Of a stretch of DNA of 64,000 nt, positions 46,726 to 56,497 are shown piece by piece. Origin of the DNA: Ahniella sp. (GTDB lineage Bacteria > Pseudomonadota > Gammaproteobacteria > Xanthomonadales > Ahniellaceae); assembly GCA_016712105.1 (NCBI GenBank), contig JADJRU010000001.1, forward strand, positions 496,001-560,000, written 5' to 3'. The notes under the pieces were generated by a model, which saw only the letters and a program-made list of their open reading frames with translations, was not told the origin of the DNA and searched no databases. The stretch's first letter is position 1. Each line of letters starts with the position of its first letter. A program made the translations under genes and the position numbers.

Positions 46726-48030
46726 TCAATCCAGACGGACCACGCGCTGGACGCGAACCCCGCGCCAGCGCGCCAGTTCCGGGTACACCGCTTGCGGATC
46801 GGGTGGCCCGATCGCCAAGGCCACATGACCCGCGGAGAAGCCGAGATCCTGGCCCGCATCGAAACTCTGCCAGCGACCTTCGACATACGCCTGCACCCAG
46901 GCATGCGGTTGCAGCATCGCACGCTGTGATCGGCGCTCGGTGCTGTACACCCATCCGGGAACCACCCGCGCCGGAATGCCTGCCGCACGCGCGAGGGCGG
47001 CGAGCAAGACGGCATGTTCGGAGCAGTTGCCTTGGCGACTGGCGAGCGCATGACTGGCGCTGGCGTACCCGAGTTCATCGGTGTCGCTCCAGAGATGGCG
47101 CTTCACGAAGCGGGTCATCGCCTGCAGTGTTTTCAGGTCATCACCACGAGCCAGTTGTTCGGCTTGAGCCTGGATCGCCGGATGGTCCGAATCGATGAAC
47201 CTGTCCGAGGCCAGCCAGGCCGGATCGGCGACTGGCTCGGGGTCATTGCGGCAGTCACGGCAAACGACGACGGCCAGCACCCCGTCGCGCAGACGGAAGC
47301 GCTGTTCGGCAGAGGCAGCCATACCAATCGGCCCCGGCACCTGGTCGAATTCGAAGCCCAGTTTTCCGCGTAGCGCCTGTTCGTCGAGTACGACCGGCAA
47401 TTCGATTGACGAGACGGCCAACGGATCCAGTGTCGACCGTCGACGTCGTGCCTGATCTGCAGGGCACGGACTCATGTCGAAATCCAACTCGAACAATCGA
47501 ACCCGCGCCGGGCGAAGCCGATCACCGTCGACGCGGAACACGCGTCGTCGTTCGGCATCTGCCACGTCATCATCTTGCCGCAACAGCGAGATCGGCTCGA
47601 GACTCAACGGGTCGAACCACGTGATGGAATGCCCATTTGGCGGGCAAGTCAGCATCGGAGCGGCATTCGGCAGAATGCTCGTTTCGAGGTGCGTCTGGGC
47701 TCCCTGCTCGGACGTCCAGGTGAAGTCACCGTTGTGCCGAACGCCTCGGATCCGTTCGGTCACACGACCGGAGTGCAGCGTCCGGGCCACCGACACCAAA
47801 CCCTCGGTGTCGCTGGTCATTGCGGTTTCCACGCGCAAGTCACCTTCGGCCCGGGCGCCCCGCACGAACAAGACAAACTGCTCGTGGTCGATACGACGAT
47901 CGGACTGTTGCTCGACGCGAAATTCCGCATAACCGAGTGGTCGGCCACCCTGAGACAGGCACCAGGTTTCTGCCGCTTGAAGCGGCGGCAGGCAGAGTCC
48001 ACACCACACCATCAAGAAAAGTATGCGCAT
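46726..48030 (-). CDS. Exported transglutaminase-like domain protein
   Basis: 434 residues with a signal peptide (MRILFLMVWCGLCLPPLQA). Residues about 300-400 carry the transglutaminase-core triad: Cys in RQGNCSEHAVLLAALARAAG, His in QPHAWVQAYVEGRW and Asp in SFDAGQD. The N-terminal 280 residues form a beta-rich domain with extra cysteines (VVCRDCRND). Such proteins act as periplasmic cysteine proteases or amidases; the target is unknown. It follows the phosphate-binding-like gene by 32 nt on the same strand and probably shares its transcript. Confidence 0.82.
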   Translation of the reverse strand: MRILFLMVWCGLCLPPLQAAETWCLSQGGRPLGYAEFRVEQQSDRRIDHEQFVLFVRGARAEGDLRVETAMTSDTEGLVSVARTLHSGRVTERIRGVRHNGDFTWTSEQGAQTHLETSILPNAAPMLTCPPNGHSITWFDPLSLEPISLLRQDDDVADAERRRVFRVDGDRLRPARVRLFELDFDMSPCPADQARRRRSTLDPLAVSSIELPVVLDEQALRGKLGFEFDQVPGPIGMAASAEQRFRLRDGVLAVVVCRDCRNDPEPVADPAWLASDRFIDSDHPAIQAQAEQLARGDDLKTLQAMTRFVKRHLWSDTDELGYASASHALASRQGNCSEHAVLLAALARAAGIPARVVPGWVYSTERRSQRAMLQPHAWVQAYVEGRWQSFDAGQDLGFSAGHVALAIGPPDPQAVYPELARWRGVRVQRVVRLD

Positions 48031-48062
48031 ACCGATTGAACGGTGCGCAGTCGGGATTGGGG

Positions 48063-49061
48063 TTATTCGTCGACGGATTCGGCGATCGGCGTGGCGGGCG
48101 CCACGATCGGCCTGGGTTCGATTTCTTTTGGCACCAGGAGTTCGCCGGCAAGCGGCAGTTCCAGCGGCACCGCCAGGATGGCCAGCAGCTGTTCGCGCCG
48201 ACTCTCGAAGACACGCGTCAGCATCGTGGCATCGCGGATCGGCGTAAGTTTGCGGGAACGCAGGCTGCGCGCCAGGGACTCATTCGACAGCACACGGCGC
48301 AGGCGCGCCACGCTGGCCGGCGCTTGTTCGGTGCGCTCGACCAGATACACCGGCGCAGCCAGCAGATACTCACCCCGACGGACCGCCACGCGCGTCGGCG
48401 CGACCCCTTCCAGTTTCAGCATCTTGATCTGTTTGTTGGCGTGAACATTCGACAAGGCCGACACGGCAATCGCATGGCGATCCAAAGCGACCGCCGCTTC
48501 CAGCGACACCGTGTTCAGGTACCAGCGACCCGCGGCGACCGGGACATGGCCAAACCCGAACAAGGCACGACGCAATTCGAATTCGACGCCGTCCAACGGA
48601 CCTGCAACCGAGTACAGGTTGATCGGCGCATCGGCACCACCCAACTCGCGCCAGTTCTTGATCTTGCCGGCATACACATCGCGCAGTTGGCGCAAGCCGA
48701 TGGATTGCACCGGATTGGCTGGATGCGTGATCAGCACCAGACCATCCCAGGCGATCGGCGTGAACGTGAGCGCCAGTTCCTCGGCACGAAGCTTGTGGAC
48801 ACCCCGCGCGACCAGCGCTGCGTCCGACTCGCCCTTGAAGACTCGGTCGATGGCAGCGATCGTGGCGTAATCACCCAAGGTCAGGGCGCCGCCACCGTCC
48901 CCGGCATAACCGCTTTCGGCGAGGTCGCCCATGGCCCGGCGGGCCGCGGCGTCCGTGGCGATGTGCTGGGCCGCTGCAGGCAACGTCTGCATCCCAGTGA
49001 GCACCACAAACAACAACGCCACGACGGCACGGGTGCGCATCATGGCGTTGATTGGGAACAT
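48063..49061 (-). CDS. PstS-like periplasmic substrate-binding protein
   Basis: 332 residues from the ATG at 49061; the ATG at 49043 is equally possible. A signal peptide (RAVVALLFVVLTGMQTLPAAA) is followed by a PBP-like domain: MGDLAESGYAGDGGGALTL, FTPIAWDGLVLITHPANPVQ, SIGLRQLRDVYAGKIKNWRE. This GLVLITHPANPV and QLRDVYAGKIKNW order is that of phosphate-type PstS/SphX proteins, but the phosphate-binding TGSG-type loops are not evident. No PstCAB transporter is adjacent, so it may be a stand-alone binding or signalling protein. The C-terminus is proline-rich. Confidence 0.75.
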   Translation of the reverse strand: MFPINAMMRTRAVVALLFVVLTGMQTLPAAAQHIATDAAARRAMGDLAESGYAGDGGGALTLGDYATIAAIDRVFKGESDAALVARGVHKLRAEELALTFTPIAWDGLVLITHPANPVQSIGLRQLRDVYAGKIKNWRELGGADAPINLYSVAGPLDGVEFELRRALFGFGHVPVAAGRWYLNTVSLEAAVALDRHAIAVSALSNVHANKQIKMLKLEGVAPTRVAVRRGEYLLAAPVYLVERTEQAPASVARLRRVLSNESLARSLRSRKLTPIRDATMLTRVFESRREQLLAILAVPLELPLAGELLVPKEIEPRPIVAPATPIAESVDE

Positions 49062-49093
49062 GACTGAGGGGCGGCCGGAGCCGCCCAAGGGAC

Positions 49094-49663
49094 TCAACGG
49101 AACTTGAACATGCTGCCGCGATCGCCGCCACCGCTGTAGCGGTCACGGTCGCGACGACGACGCATACGGTCCTGCAGTTCCTGGCGACGGTCTTCCATCC
49201 ATTCGGCGCGACCCAGCGTCGCCGGATCGAGGCCACGTTCAACGGCTTCGTCCTTCCGGAACGCGGTGAAATCCATGTATGACTCGAGCTCGTGCTTCAT
49301 TTCGCGCACGCACAACTCGATCATGATGGCGTCGTCGAGGTAACCGACGACCGGCACGTGGTCCGGGATCACGTCCTTCGGATCGGCAAAATAGGTCAGT
49401 GCCGTCAGGACACGCGCCTTGTCTTCGTCCGGCAGGGCCCAGCCTTCATCGTGCACCATGTTGATCAGGTGCTCCAGCTTGGACAGTCGCTCAGTGATGA
49501 ATTCCGGCGCGTGGGTCCCTTCGGCGTCGACGAGCAGCTTGTGCGCGGCGTCGGTGATCTCGCGCGAGGACTTGGAACCAGCGGTTTCCTGGGCTCGCTT
49601 CAGGACTTCCTGAAAATGATCCAGGTCGTTGTCGGAAAGCTCGATATTGATCGACAAACCCAT
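49094..49663 (-). CDS. YkvA/DUF1232 family protein
   Basis: 189 residues; AGGTGAGG precedes the ATG at 49663. The DUF1232 signature lies at residues about 105-140: LTALTYFADPKDVIPDHVPV then VGYLDDAIMIELC. The N-terminal third is charged and helical (ELSDNDLDHFQEVLKRAQE), and the C-terminus is Arg-rich (QDRMRRRRDRDRYSGGGDRG). There is no signal peptide. Function is not known for the family. It is first in a three-gene run with the PstS-like and transglutaminase-like genes (32-nt gaps). Confidence 0.82.
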   Translation of the reverse strand: MGLSINIELSDNDLDHFQEVLKRAQETAGSKSSREITDAAHKLLVDAEGTHAPEFITERLSKLEHLINMVHDEGWALPDEDKARVLTALTYFADPKDVIPDHVPVVGYLDDAIMIELCVREMKHELESYMDFTAFRKDEAVERGLDPATLGRAEWMEDRRQELQDRMRRRRDRDRYSGGGDRGSMFKFR

Positions 49664-49862
49664 GATGGCCTCACCTTGCGCAAATAGAGCCGCCAATTTA
49701 TTGAAGCGGGCCGGATAAGGCAAGTCGAAATCGACGGCTGGGCACTGAAAGAGCCTCCGAGGGCATGACCAAAGACCTATAGCCCCTTTTGGCACTAAAC
49801 CCTGGGCCACCGTCCGACATCCAATCGCCAAACCCCGATCGTGGGGCTCATGGAGACGAATC

Positions 49863-50624
49863 ATGCTACGGATGAGTGGAATGGGGCTGGCAGTTGCCTT
49901 GGCCCTGGCTGGCGGGAACGTGATGGCCGGCAGTTGCAACATGGACTTCGACAGCAGCTACGCGCTGAAACTTGACCACGGCGACCTGGAATTCACGCGC
50001 AAGGCCGACGGCGGCGCACAGAATGTCCGGATCGAAGGTAACCGGGTTTATGTCGACGGCCGGGAACTGGCGCTGACGACCGAACAGAAGGCTCGGGTCG
50101 AAGAGTTCTCGCAGAACGTCGGGACACTCGCCAAAGACGCGGTGCAGATCGGCCTTGAAGGCGTCGACATTGCCTATGTGGCGGTCAGCGAAGTCGCGAA
50201 GATGTTCAAGGAAGACCCGTCGGAGCGCGAAGCGCTGGAAACCAAGCTGGCGCGCTCGCGAGCCGAAGTACGCCAACAGATCGGCGCATTCGCCGACGCC
50301 GGCAATTTCAGCGAAGCCGAATTTGAACGCCTGGTCGAAAACAACGTCGAACAGGTGGTCGGCGACCTGGTTGGCGTGGTCGTCGGCGAAATCGTCGGCG
50401 AAGCGATCAGCATCGCGCTGTCCGGCGACGAGCAGAAAGCGAAGGAACTGGAAGCCCGCGCCGAAGCCCTCGAGAAGACCATCGAGGAACAGGTCGAATC
50501 GCGCGCCAAAGCACTGGAAGCCAAGGCCGATGCCCTGTGCGAACGTGCCCGCCTGCTCGGTGACCTCGACAATGCGATGGCCTTGAAGACCAGCGACGGC
50601 CAGCAGATCGATCTGCTGCACTGA
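49863..50624 (+). CDS. YggN/DUF2884 family periplasmic protein
   Basis: 253 residues with a signal peptide (MSGMGLAVALALAGGNVMAG). Features of DUF2884 are CNMDFDSSYALKLDHGDLEF, the IEGNRVYVDGRELAL strand, a central glycine/valine-rich segment (VVGDLVGVVVGEIVGEAISI) and a long Glu/Ala/Lys coiled coil (KAKELEARAEALEKTIEEQV). E. coli YggN is of this family; its role is unknown. It is divergent from the DUF1232 gene and followed by a strong terminator. Confidence 0.82.
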   Translation: MLRMSGMGLAVALALAGGNVMAGSCNMDFDSSYALKLDHGDLEFTRKADGGAQNVRIEGNRVYVDGRELALTTEQKARVEEFSQNVGTLAKDAVQIGLEGVDIAYVAVSEVAKMFKEDPSEREALETKLARSRAEVRQQIGAFADAGNFSEAEFERLVENNVEQVVGDLVGVVVGEIVGEAISIALSGDEQKAKELEARAEALEKTIEEQVESRAKALEAKADALCERARLLGDLDNAMALKTSDGQQIDLLH

Positions 50625-50646
50625 TTGGCGATGCAGCACGCAACAC

Positions 50647-50678
50647 ACGACGACCCGCTTCGGCGGGTCGTCGTTTTT
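50647..50678 (+). terminator. Intrinsic terminator with UUCG tetraloop
   Basis: ACGACGACCCGC (50647-50658) pairs perfectly with GCGGGTCGTCGT (50663-50674) around TTCG, followed by TTTT (50675-50678). It ends the DUF2884 transcript. Confidence 0.93.
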
Positions 50679-50773
50679 ATGCCGACGCAAAGTGTTTCAG
50701 CCGATATGCCATATCGGCCCATGTAGCGTCTGATCGAGCCGGTATGCTCGTGTGCCTGCCGCATGCATCAGTC

Positions 50774-52020
50774 ATGGCCGAAGCTCCGTCCCGTCACATC
50801 CAGCATCCGGTTGCGCTCGCCGCCCTGCTCTCGCTGCTGGCGATGTTCGGGCCGTTCACGATCGACGCGTTTTTCCCGGCGTTCTCCGCGGTTGCCGCGG
50901 ATCTCGATGCAAACCAGGTGGAGATGCAGCAGACGATCAGCCTGTACCTGATCGGCTATGCATTGATGGCGCTGGTGCATGGCCCGCTGTCGGACCGGTT
51001 CGGTCGTCGCCCGGTGATCCTGTTTGGCGTGGTGGCGTATGCCTTGGCGTCACTGGGCTGCGCGTTGTCGGCCAGCATCGAATCGTTGTGGTTGTTCCGT
51101 TTCTGCAGGGCTGCACGACGGGCGCCGGGCTCATCGTCGGACGTGCGATCGTGCGTGACCTGTATCAGGGCGCGGATGCCCAGCGGATTCTGGCGCTCAC
51201 CTCGATGTTCTTCGGTATCGCCCCCGCCGTGGCACCCGCGATTGGTGCGGCCGTGTTCGATATCGCCGGCTGGCAGGCCGTGTTCTACATGCTGGTGCTG
51301 TATGGGCTGGGCTTGTGGTTGTTGTGTTCCCTGGTGCTGCCGGAGTCGCACCCGCCGGAACGGCGCGTGCGGCTGAGTCCGGCCTCGCTGTTGAGGACCT
51401 ATCAGCACATTGCGCGTGATCGTGCGTTTGTCTGGCTGGTCACGGCCTCGGGTCTCAATTTTGCGGCGACGTTCTTGTACATCGCGTCAGCACCCGTGTT
51501 CATCGAGCAGCATCTGGGCCTTGGCATCCACGGCTACCCGTGGTTCTTCATTCCGATGATCACCGGCATGACTCTGGGTGCCGCTGCGTCAGCGCGGATG
51601 GCGGGACGTCGATCACCGCGCGCGTCAGTCGAGATCGGCTACAAGATCATGGCTGTCGCCATCGTGATCAACCTGGCTTATACGCTGTTGCACCCAGTGC
51701 CGACTGCACCGTGGGCGGTGCTGCCGATCGCGCTCTACGGCATGGGCTCGTCGATGGCCCAGCCGGCCTTGAATCTGGCGATGCTCGATCGGCATGCCTC
51801 GCACCGCGGCTCAGCCGCGTCGGTACAAGGATTCCTCTGGAGTGTGCTGCTTGCCGTGGTGTCCGGCGTGATCGCTGCCTGGGCGAGTCAGACGACGCTG
51901 ATGCTTGCCATCGGGGCCTTGTGTTTCTTTGTGTTCGCCTGGCTGAGTTATCGCATGGGCGCCCATGTCGTCAGTTCCGACACCCAGGTCAAGGTCGTTC
52001 CAGATCTGGATGAGCCCTGA
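50774..52020 (+). pseudogene. Bcr/CflA-type MFS multidrug exporter, one frameshift
   Basis: The first part (MAEAPSRHIQHPVALAALLS ... GPFTIDAFFPAFSAVAADL, LYLIGYALMALVHGPLSDRFGRRPV) shows TM1-TM3 and motif A of drug:H+ antiporters of the Bcr/CflA group. At about 51107 the frame changes and continues as GCTTGAGLIVGRAIVRDLYQ to the stop at 52020, giving twelve TM segments in all. One added base in TTTCTGCAG gives FRFLQGCTTGAG and a 415-residue protein. The start at 50774 or 50744 cannot be decided. Likely a sequencing error in a drug/metabolite efflux gene. Confidence 0.8.
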
Positions 52021-52478
52021 GGCCAAACGTTTCTTTGATCGGGTTACCTTTAGGCACGAGCCACAGCCGCTCTCGACAAACATGACTCAAGTTCGTGATT
52101 CCAAAGATGGCGTTGGTATGCGGCTTGCTGATCAAACAATCGAAAAAATTCTTCTCCCGCCTGCGGGAGAAGATGCCGACAGGCAGATGAGGGGAATCTG
52201 GCGACAGGCCAATTCCGTCGCCGATCTGGCATCCAGCCATCGGCGACGGTCTCCGGCCACACTTTCGCGCCAATCTGGCCCTCATCCGGCCTTCGGCCAC
52301 CTTCTCCCGTGAACGGGAGAAGGGGTTACGGTGGCATCCAGTTTCATGTGCAAGCAAGCACATCGAACTCTGCGTCATCCGCGATGACCATCACGCCCAA
52401 CGATGCGACGCTTTTTCCATTCCCCGCATCCTTAACCTTGCCTGCCAATGACGGCAGCTTCCAACAGAGGGATCGCCC
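52021..52478. other. Intergenic region with family C repeats
   Basis: A family C palindrome lies at 52277-52325 (CCCTCATCCGGCCTTCGGCC then ACCTTCTCCCG, TGAA, CGGGAGAAGG), and a half-size hairpin CTTCTCCCGC-CT-GCGGGAGAAG is at 52151-52172. No gene is seen between them. The promoter of the small secreted protein lies at the right end. Confidence 0.6.
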
Positions 52479-52988
52479 ATGAACATTCTTACCTTCCCGC
52501 AACTGCGCCTGCTCGCCGCCACTGCCTTGTTGGCAGCACTTGGCATGGGCTCGGCGATGGCTGACGAGACACCAGTGAACAAGACCAAGCTCAAGTTCAA
52601 GCACGGCGAGCAGGTCGAGACCATCAGTTTTGAAGGCCAACTGACGGTCGGCCAGTCGATCGGGCTGTACAGCGAAGCCGGCACGCCGGTGACCGTGCGC
52701 CGCACCGAACAAGGGCTCAAGGTCGAGTTTCCCGACCGCAGCCACGACGTGCCGTATCCTGAAGATGATGTCGCTGGCGGTGACGGCGAACGCAACATCG
52801 TGATCATCAAGAAGGAAAGCCACGGCGAAGTCGGTGATCTGCAGATCAACGGCATTTCCTCCGATCCGGAAGTCCAGGCCGAGATCGACGCCGCGCTGGC
52901 CGCAGAAGGTGGCGACGGCAAGGTCCGCAAAATCATCATCAAGCACGTCGAAGATCACGAAACGACCGACGGCCACAACGTCGATTGA
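52479..52988 (+). CDS. Small secreted protein of unknown function
   Basis: 169 residues; AGAGGGA precedes the ATG and the signal peptide is LRLLAATALLAALGMGSAMA. The mature protein is highly charged and acidic overall, with no cysteine: LKFKHGEQVETISFEGQLTV, VGDLQINGISSDPEVQAEID, RKIIIKHVEDHETTDGHNVD. The repeated IVIIKKE and KIIIKHVED strands suggest a small beta-structured fold. I recognise no family. It lies 104 nt upstream of the ankyrin gene on the same strand. Confidence 0.65.
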   Translation: MNILTFPQLRLLAATALLAALGMGSAMADETPVNKTKLKFKHGEQVETISFEGQLTVGQSIGLYSEAGTPVTVRRTEQGLKVEFPDRSHDVPYPEDDVAGGDGERNIVIIKKESHGEVGDLQINGISSDPEVQAEIDAALAAEGGDGKVRKIIIKHVEDHETTDGHNVD

Positions 52989-53092
52989 CGATCGATGGGC
53001 AACCGGGGGTGTGCCGGAGTCTGAACGGCCGCCCCGGGTTGTCGATGGGTCCCGTGCAGGCTCCGGTTCCGCAGCCTGCTAAACTCGACGGT

Positions 53093-56000
53093 ATGTCGAA
53101 ACTCCTGCACCACGCGCTAGGCGTCCTGCTCTCGGCGCGCTTCTTCCTGCCTGCGGTCGCCTTGGGCGCGCTGGGCGTTTACGTGGACCATCCTGCGGTC
53201 CTGGCGTTGCTGCTTGCCGTGCAGGTTCTGTTTGCGGCTGCGGCCACGCGTGCGCTCGGTTATGAGCTCGAAGAAAGCCTGCTGACCCTGGTGCTGCGCC
53301 GGGGCACGGTGCTGTTGGTCTGGCTGACCGGATTGACCCTGCTGGTGGCGTTTCTGGTCGGCTGGCCGTTGATGCAACTGTTGGCACACGGCGGTCTGGT
53401 CTGGGCACTCGTGCTGTCGGTCGGGCTGCTGCTGTGCCTGTTCATCCAACTCCGCAGCTGGCCGGTCTTCGGCCTTGCCCTGCTGTGGGACGACGCTTAC
53501 CCCGAACATGATCTGGTGTCATGGGTCGGTACGGCATTACGTCGAACGGCCGCATTCGGCGCTCATTTGACTGCCGGGCCGCACGCACTCAGTGGCGCCT
53601 GGCTGACCGTCGCGTTTGCACAATCCTTGCTGGCTGCCGGCGCTCTGCTGCTGGCCGGCATCGGTGACGTCCTGCCGAGTGAATTCCGGACACTCGGGCT
53701 GTGGCTTTACTTGCTGGGCCTGAGCCCGCTGGCACAAGTGCTCACGTTGTGGTGCGTCGAACGACTGCTGATCAGCGAGGAAGAGGAAGACATCGAGCCC
53801 GAACCCCCCGAGCCGGAGCGCGTCGTGGCGCCTGCTTCCGGGCCGGTCCAATCCGGTTTTGCGCTGACTGGCATGTCGGCGGAAATGGCTGCCATCGAGG
53901 CCATGCTGCCCGAACCGGGTGGCAGCCAGAACGCCGCCTTGCTGAACGCAGCCGCGAGTGGCGAAGTCGATCTCGCATTACGTTTGCTCGCCGAGGGGGC
54001 CGATCCGAACTCGGAGCCTGGCCCGAATGATCGCGACCAACGCACCGCATTGATGTGCGCGTCCTTGAACCCGGACTTGCGCCTGCTGCGCGAGTTGATC
54101 GCCCGCGGCGCGTCGGTCAATCGGCATCAGCACGGGATCAGCGCGCTGCTGCTCGCCTGTCGTGACTCGGTGATGGGCCGCGCCGAAGCGGTGATCACCT
54201 TGCTCGCCAATGGCGCCAACGTTCGTCAGCACGACAGTGAAGGCCACTCGGCCTTGCACTATGCCGCCCACACCACCGATCCGACCGTGGCCGCCGCACT
54301 GCTTGATGCCGGCGCCGAGATCGAATGGGTCAACCGTGATGGCTACACGGCCTTGTCGGTCGCCGCCCGCGCCGGCAACGAAGCGCTCGTCAAATTGCTG
54401 CTCGAACGTGGTGCCCGCACGGATCCCGAACGCGGCGTGCCGGCCTTGATCGCCGCTGCCAGCGCACAGGACGACGTGGCGCCGATCGTGAAGCGCCTAC
54501 TGAAAGCCAAAGCGCGGATCGATGCGCGCGATCGCCTGGGCCGCACGGCCTTACATGCGGCAGCGTTACATGGCCACGGAGAGGTCAGTGAATTGTTGCT
54601 GGCCGCCGGTATCGAACTCGATGCACGGGACAGCCATGGCGTGACCGCGCTGATGGAGGCCTCGCGCGCGGGTGCCAACCGCGTCCTGTCGCGAATGGTC
54701 TTCCGCAAGCCCAATGCGAACCATGTGGATGCCGTCGGCCGGACTGCATTACATCTCGCGTGTCAGTCGCGACAGTCCACGCTTGAAACCATCAATTGCC
54801 TGCTGGCGATGGGCGTGGTGACCGACCTTCGCACACGCGAAGGCAAGCGGGCCGTGGACTTTGCCGCCCAACACGGCCGCTACGACTTCGTGGCCGCGAT
54901 CGATCCGGATTTCACGCTGCCCAACGCGATCCGCGAAGGCCAGGAACTGCCGGAAGAATCGACGGTTGCCGAAGACCATGCGAAGGAACGACTGCGGCTG
55001 CTGGCGGAAGCACTGCGCACCGGTCGCATCGTGGTCGCACGCGAACTACTGGGGATCCAGCCAGCGCTGGGCACGGACGTCCTCTGGCAACTCGCCGAGG
55101 GCGTCCTGAAGATCGATAGCACCAGCGCGATGGACTGCCTGCTGCAGGGCGGTTTGCCGCTGGAATGGCAAGGGCAGAGTCTGCTGGCGCGTGCGGTCGC
55201 GCATCAACCACCGGCCACCTGCGTTGCTGAAGCACTTCTGGATCGGGGTGCGCCGGCCGGCGGACGCTGCCTCGGCTTGTTGCTGGCCAACCTCGAAGCC
55301 GCCCATGCCGCACCGGATCGACTGGAAGCACTGGCGATCCGTTTGTTCGCTGCGGGCGCCGATCCGTTCGGCCCGGTCAACGGACGCTGTCCACTGCATC
55401 AGGCCTGCACCTACGATCTTGGTGTGCTGGCTCTGCAATTGCTCGAACGCGGCGTCGACCCGAATGGCCGCGATGGGGACGGCTGTACTCCGCTAGCTCG
55501 ACTCGGCCGACGCGATGGACTGGCTCTGGCCCAGGCATTGTTGGTGCTGGGCGCCAACCCGGAAATTCCAGGCCGGGATGGTCGAACCCCCTTGGGTCTT
55601 GCCTTGCTGCAAAAGCGAAAGACGCTGTCCCCATGGCTGCATTGGCCGGAGTGGCCGCTGCCGAATCGCCCGCTGCGTGATGCCGATCTGGTTGATGCGG
55701 CCAAACTGGGTGACCGCGAAGCGGTTCGCAAACTCGCCGAACTCGGCCTCAGTATCAATGCCCGCGACGCGCAAGGATGCACCGCTCTGCTGCGTGCCGC
55801 TGGCGGCGGACACACGGATTTGCTGGAGTTGCTGTTGTCTCTTGGCGCGGATCCATCGCTGTCGGCACAAAACGGCGCAACGCCATTGGGTGCGGCCATC
55901 ACTGCGCGCCGCGACGGGTTGGTCGAACGACTGCTGAAAGCGGGCGTTCCCGTAGACCAACCGGTGCAGGATGGCATGAGCCCATTGATGCTCGCCGCGG

Positions 56001-56497
56001 CGATGGGCGCCACCGATCTGGTCGATCAATTGCTGCTGGCCGGTGCCGACACCACCCGTTCCGACCGGTTCGGCAACACCGCGCTGCATGCGCTGGCACT
56101 GCTCGCCTGGGATGCCTATGAGGCGGAACCGGCGAAGTCGCTGCTCGGCAAGTTGATCGAACGGGGCTGCCCGGTGAACGCACGCAATGACGACGGCCAA
56201 AACCCCTTGCTGCTGCTGCTCGGTGCCCGGTCGCAAGCGGGCCAGCCGGTGCCGAACCGACAACTGCTGAGCCTGGTCGACATGATGCTGGCGCGCGGCG
56301 CCGATCTGGACTGTCAGGACCGTCGAGGTATATCCGTGCTGCACGCAGCGGCGATGCACGGCAGCATCGAACTGGTCGAGCGGTTGTTGCAGGCCGGCGC
56401 CGACACGCGCCAGCGCGACACCCTGGGACGCAGCGCTTATGACGTCGCCGTGTTGCTGGGCTTCGTCGATGTGGCGCAGAGACTGAAGCGCGATTGA
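53093..56497 (+). CDS. Large membrane-anchored ankyrin-repeat protein
   Basis: 1134 residues. The first about 225 contain some six transmembrane segments (near 8-30, 34-52, 70-92, 100-118, 168-190 and 200-220). A Glu/Pro linker (SEEEEDIEPEPPEPER) follows, then ankyrin repeats from about 285 to the C-terminus, roughly twenty in number (for example GHSALHYAAHTTDPTVAAAL, GRTALHAAALHGHGEVSELL, GISVLHAAAMHGSIELVERL). The ATG at 53093 is the first before the TM segments. The stop overlaps the pxpB start (TGATG), so it is translationally coupled to the 5-oxoprolinase genes. The repeats would lie on one face of the inner membrane as a protein-docking platform. Confidence 0.85.
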   Translation: MSKLLHHALGVLLSARFFLPAVALGALGVYVDHPAVLALLLAVQVLFAAAATRALGYELEESLLTLVLRRGTVLLVWLTGLTLLVAFLVGWPLMQLLAHGGLVWALVLSVGLLLCLFIQLRSWPVFGLALLWDDAYPEHDLVSWVGTALRRTAAFGAHLTAGPHALSGAWLTVAFAQSLLAAGALLLAGIGDVLPSEFRTLGLWLYLLGLSPLAQVLTLWCVERLLISEEEEDIEPEPPEPERVVAPASGPVQSGFALTGMSAEMAAIEAMLPEPGGSQNAALLNAAASGEVDLALRLLAEGADPNSEPGPNDRDQRTALMCASLNPDLRLLRELIARGASVNRHQHGISALLLACRDSVMGRAEAVITLLANGANVRQHDSEGHSALHYAAHTTDPTVAAALLDAGAEIEWVNRDGYTALSVAARAGNEALVKLLLERGARTDPERGVPALIAAASAQDDVAPIVKRLLKAKARIDARDRLGRTALHAAALHGHGEVSELLLAAGIELDARDSHGVTALMEASRAGANRVLSRMVFRKPNANHVDAVGRTALHLACQSRQSTLETINCLLAMGVVTDLRTREGKRAVDFAAQHGRYDFVAAIDPDFTLPNAIREGQELPEESTVAEDHAKERLRLLAEALRTGRIVVARELLGIQPALGTDVLWQLAEGVLKIDSTSAMDCLLQGGLPLEWQGQSLLARAVAHQPPATCVAEALLDRGAPAGGRCLGLLLANLEAAHAAPDRLEALAIRLFAAGADPFGPVNGRCPLHQACTYDLGVLALQLLERGVDPNGRDGDGCTPLARLGRRDGLALAQALLVLGANPEIPGRDGRTPLGLALLQKRKTLSPWLHWPEWPLPNRPLRDADLVDAAKLGDREAVRKLAELGLSINARDAQGCTALLRAAGGGHTDLLELLLSLGADPSLSAQNGATPLGAAITARRDGLVERLLKAGVPVDQPVQDGMSPLMLAAAMGATDLVDQLLLAGADTTRSDRFGNTALHALALLAWDAYEAEPAKSLLGKLIERGCPVNARNDDGQNPLLLLLGARSQAGQPVPNRQLLSLVDMMLARGADLDCQDRRGISVLHAAAMHGSIELVERLLQAGADTRQRDTLGRSAYDVAVLLGFVDVAQRLKRD

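Noticed and set aside
48063..49061. Complete phosphate transport (pst) system
   Set aside because: Only a PstS-like binding protein is present; no PstC, PstA, PstB or PhoU is nearby.
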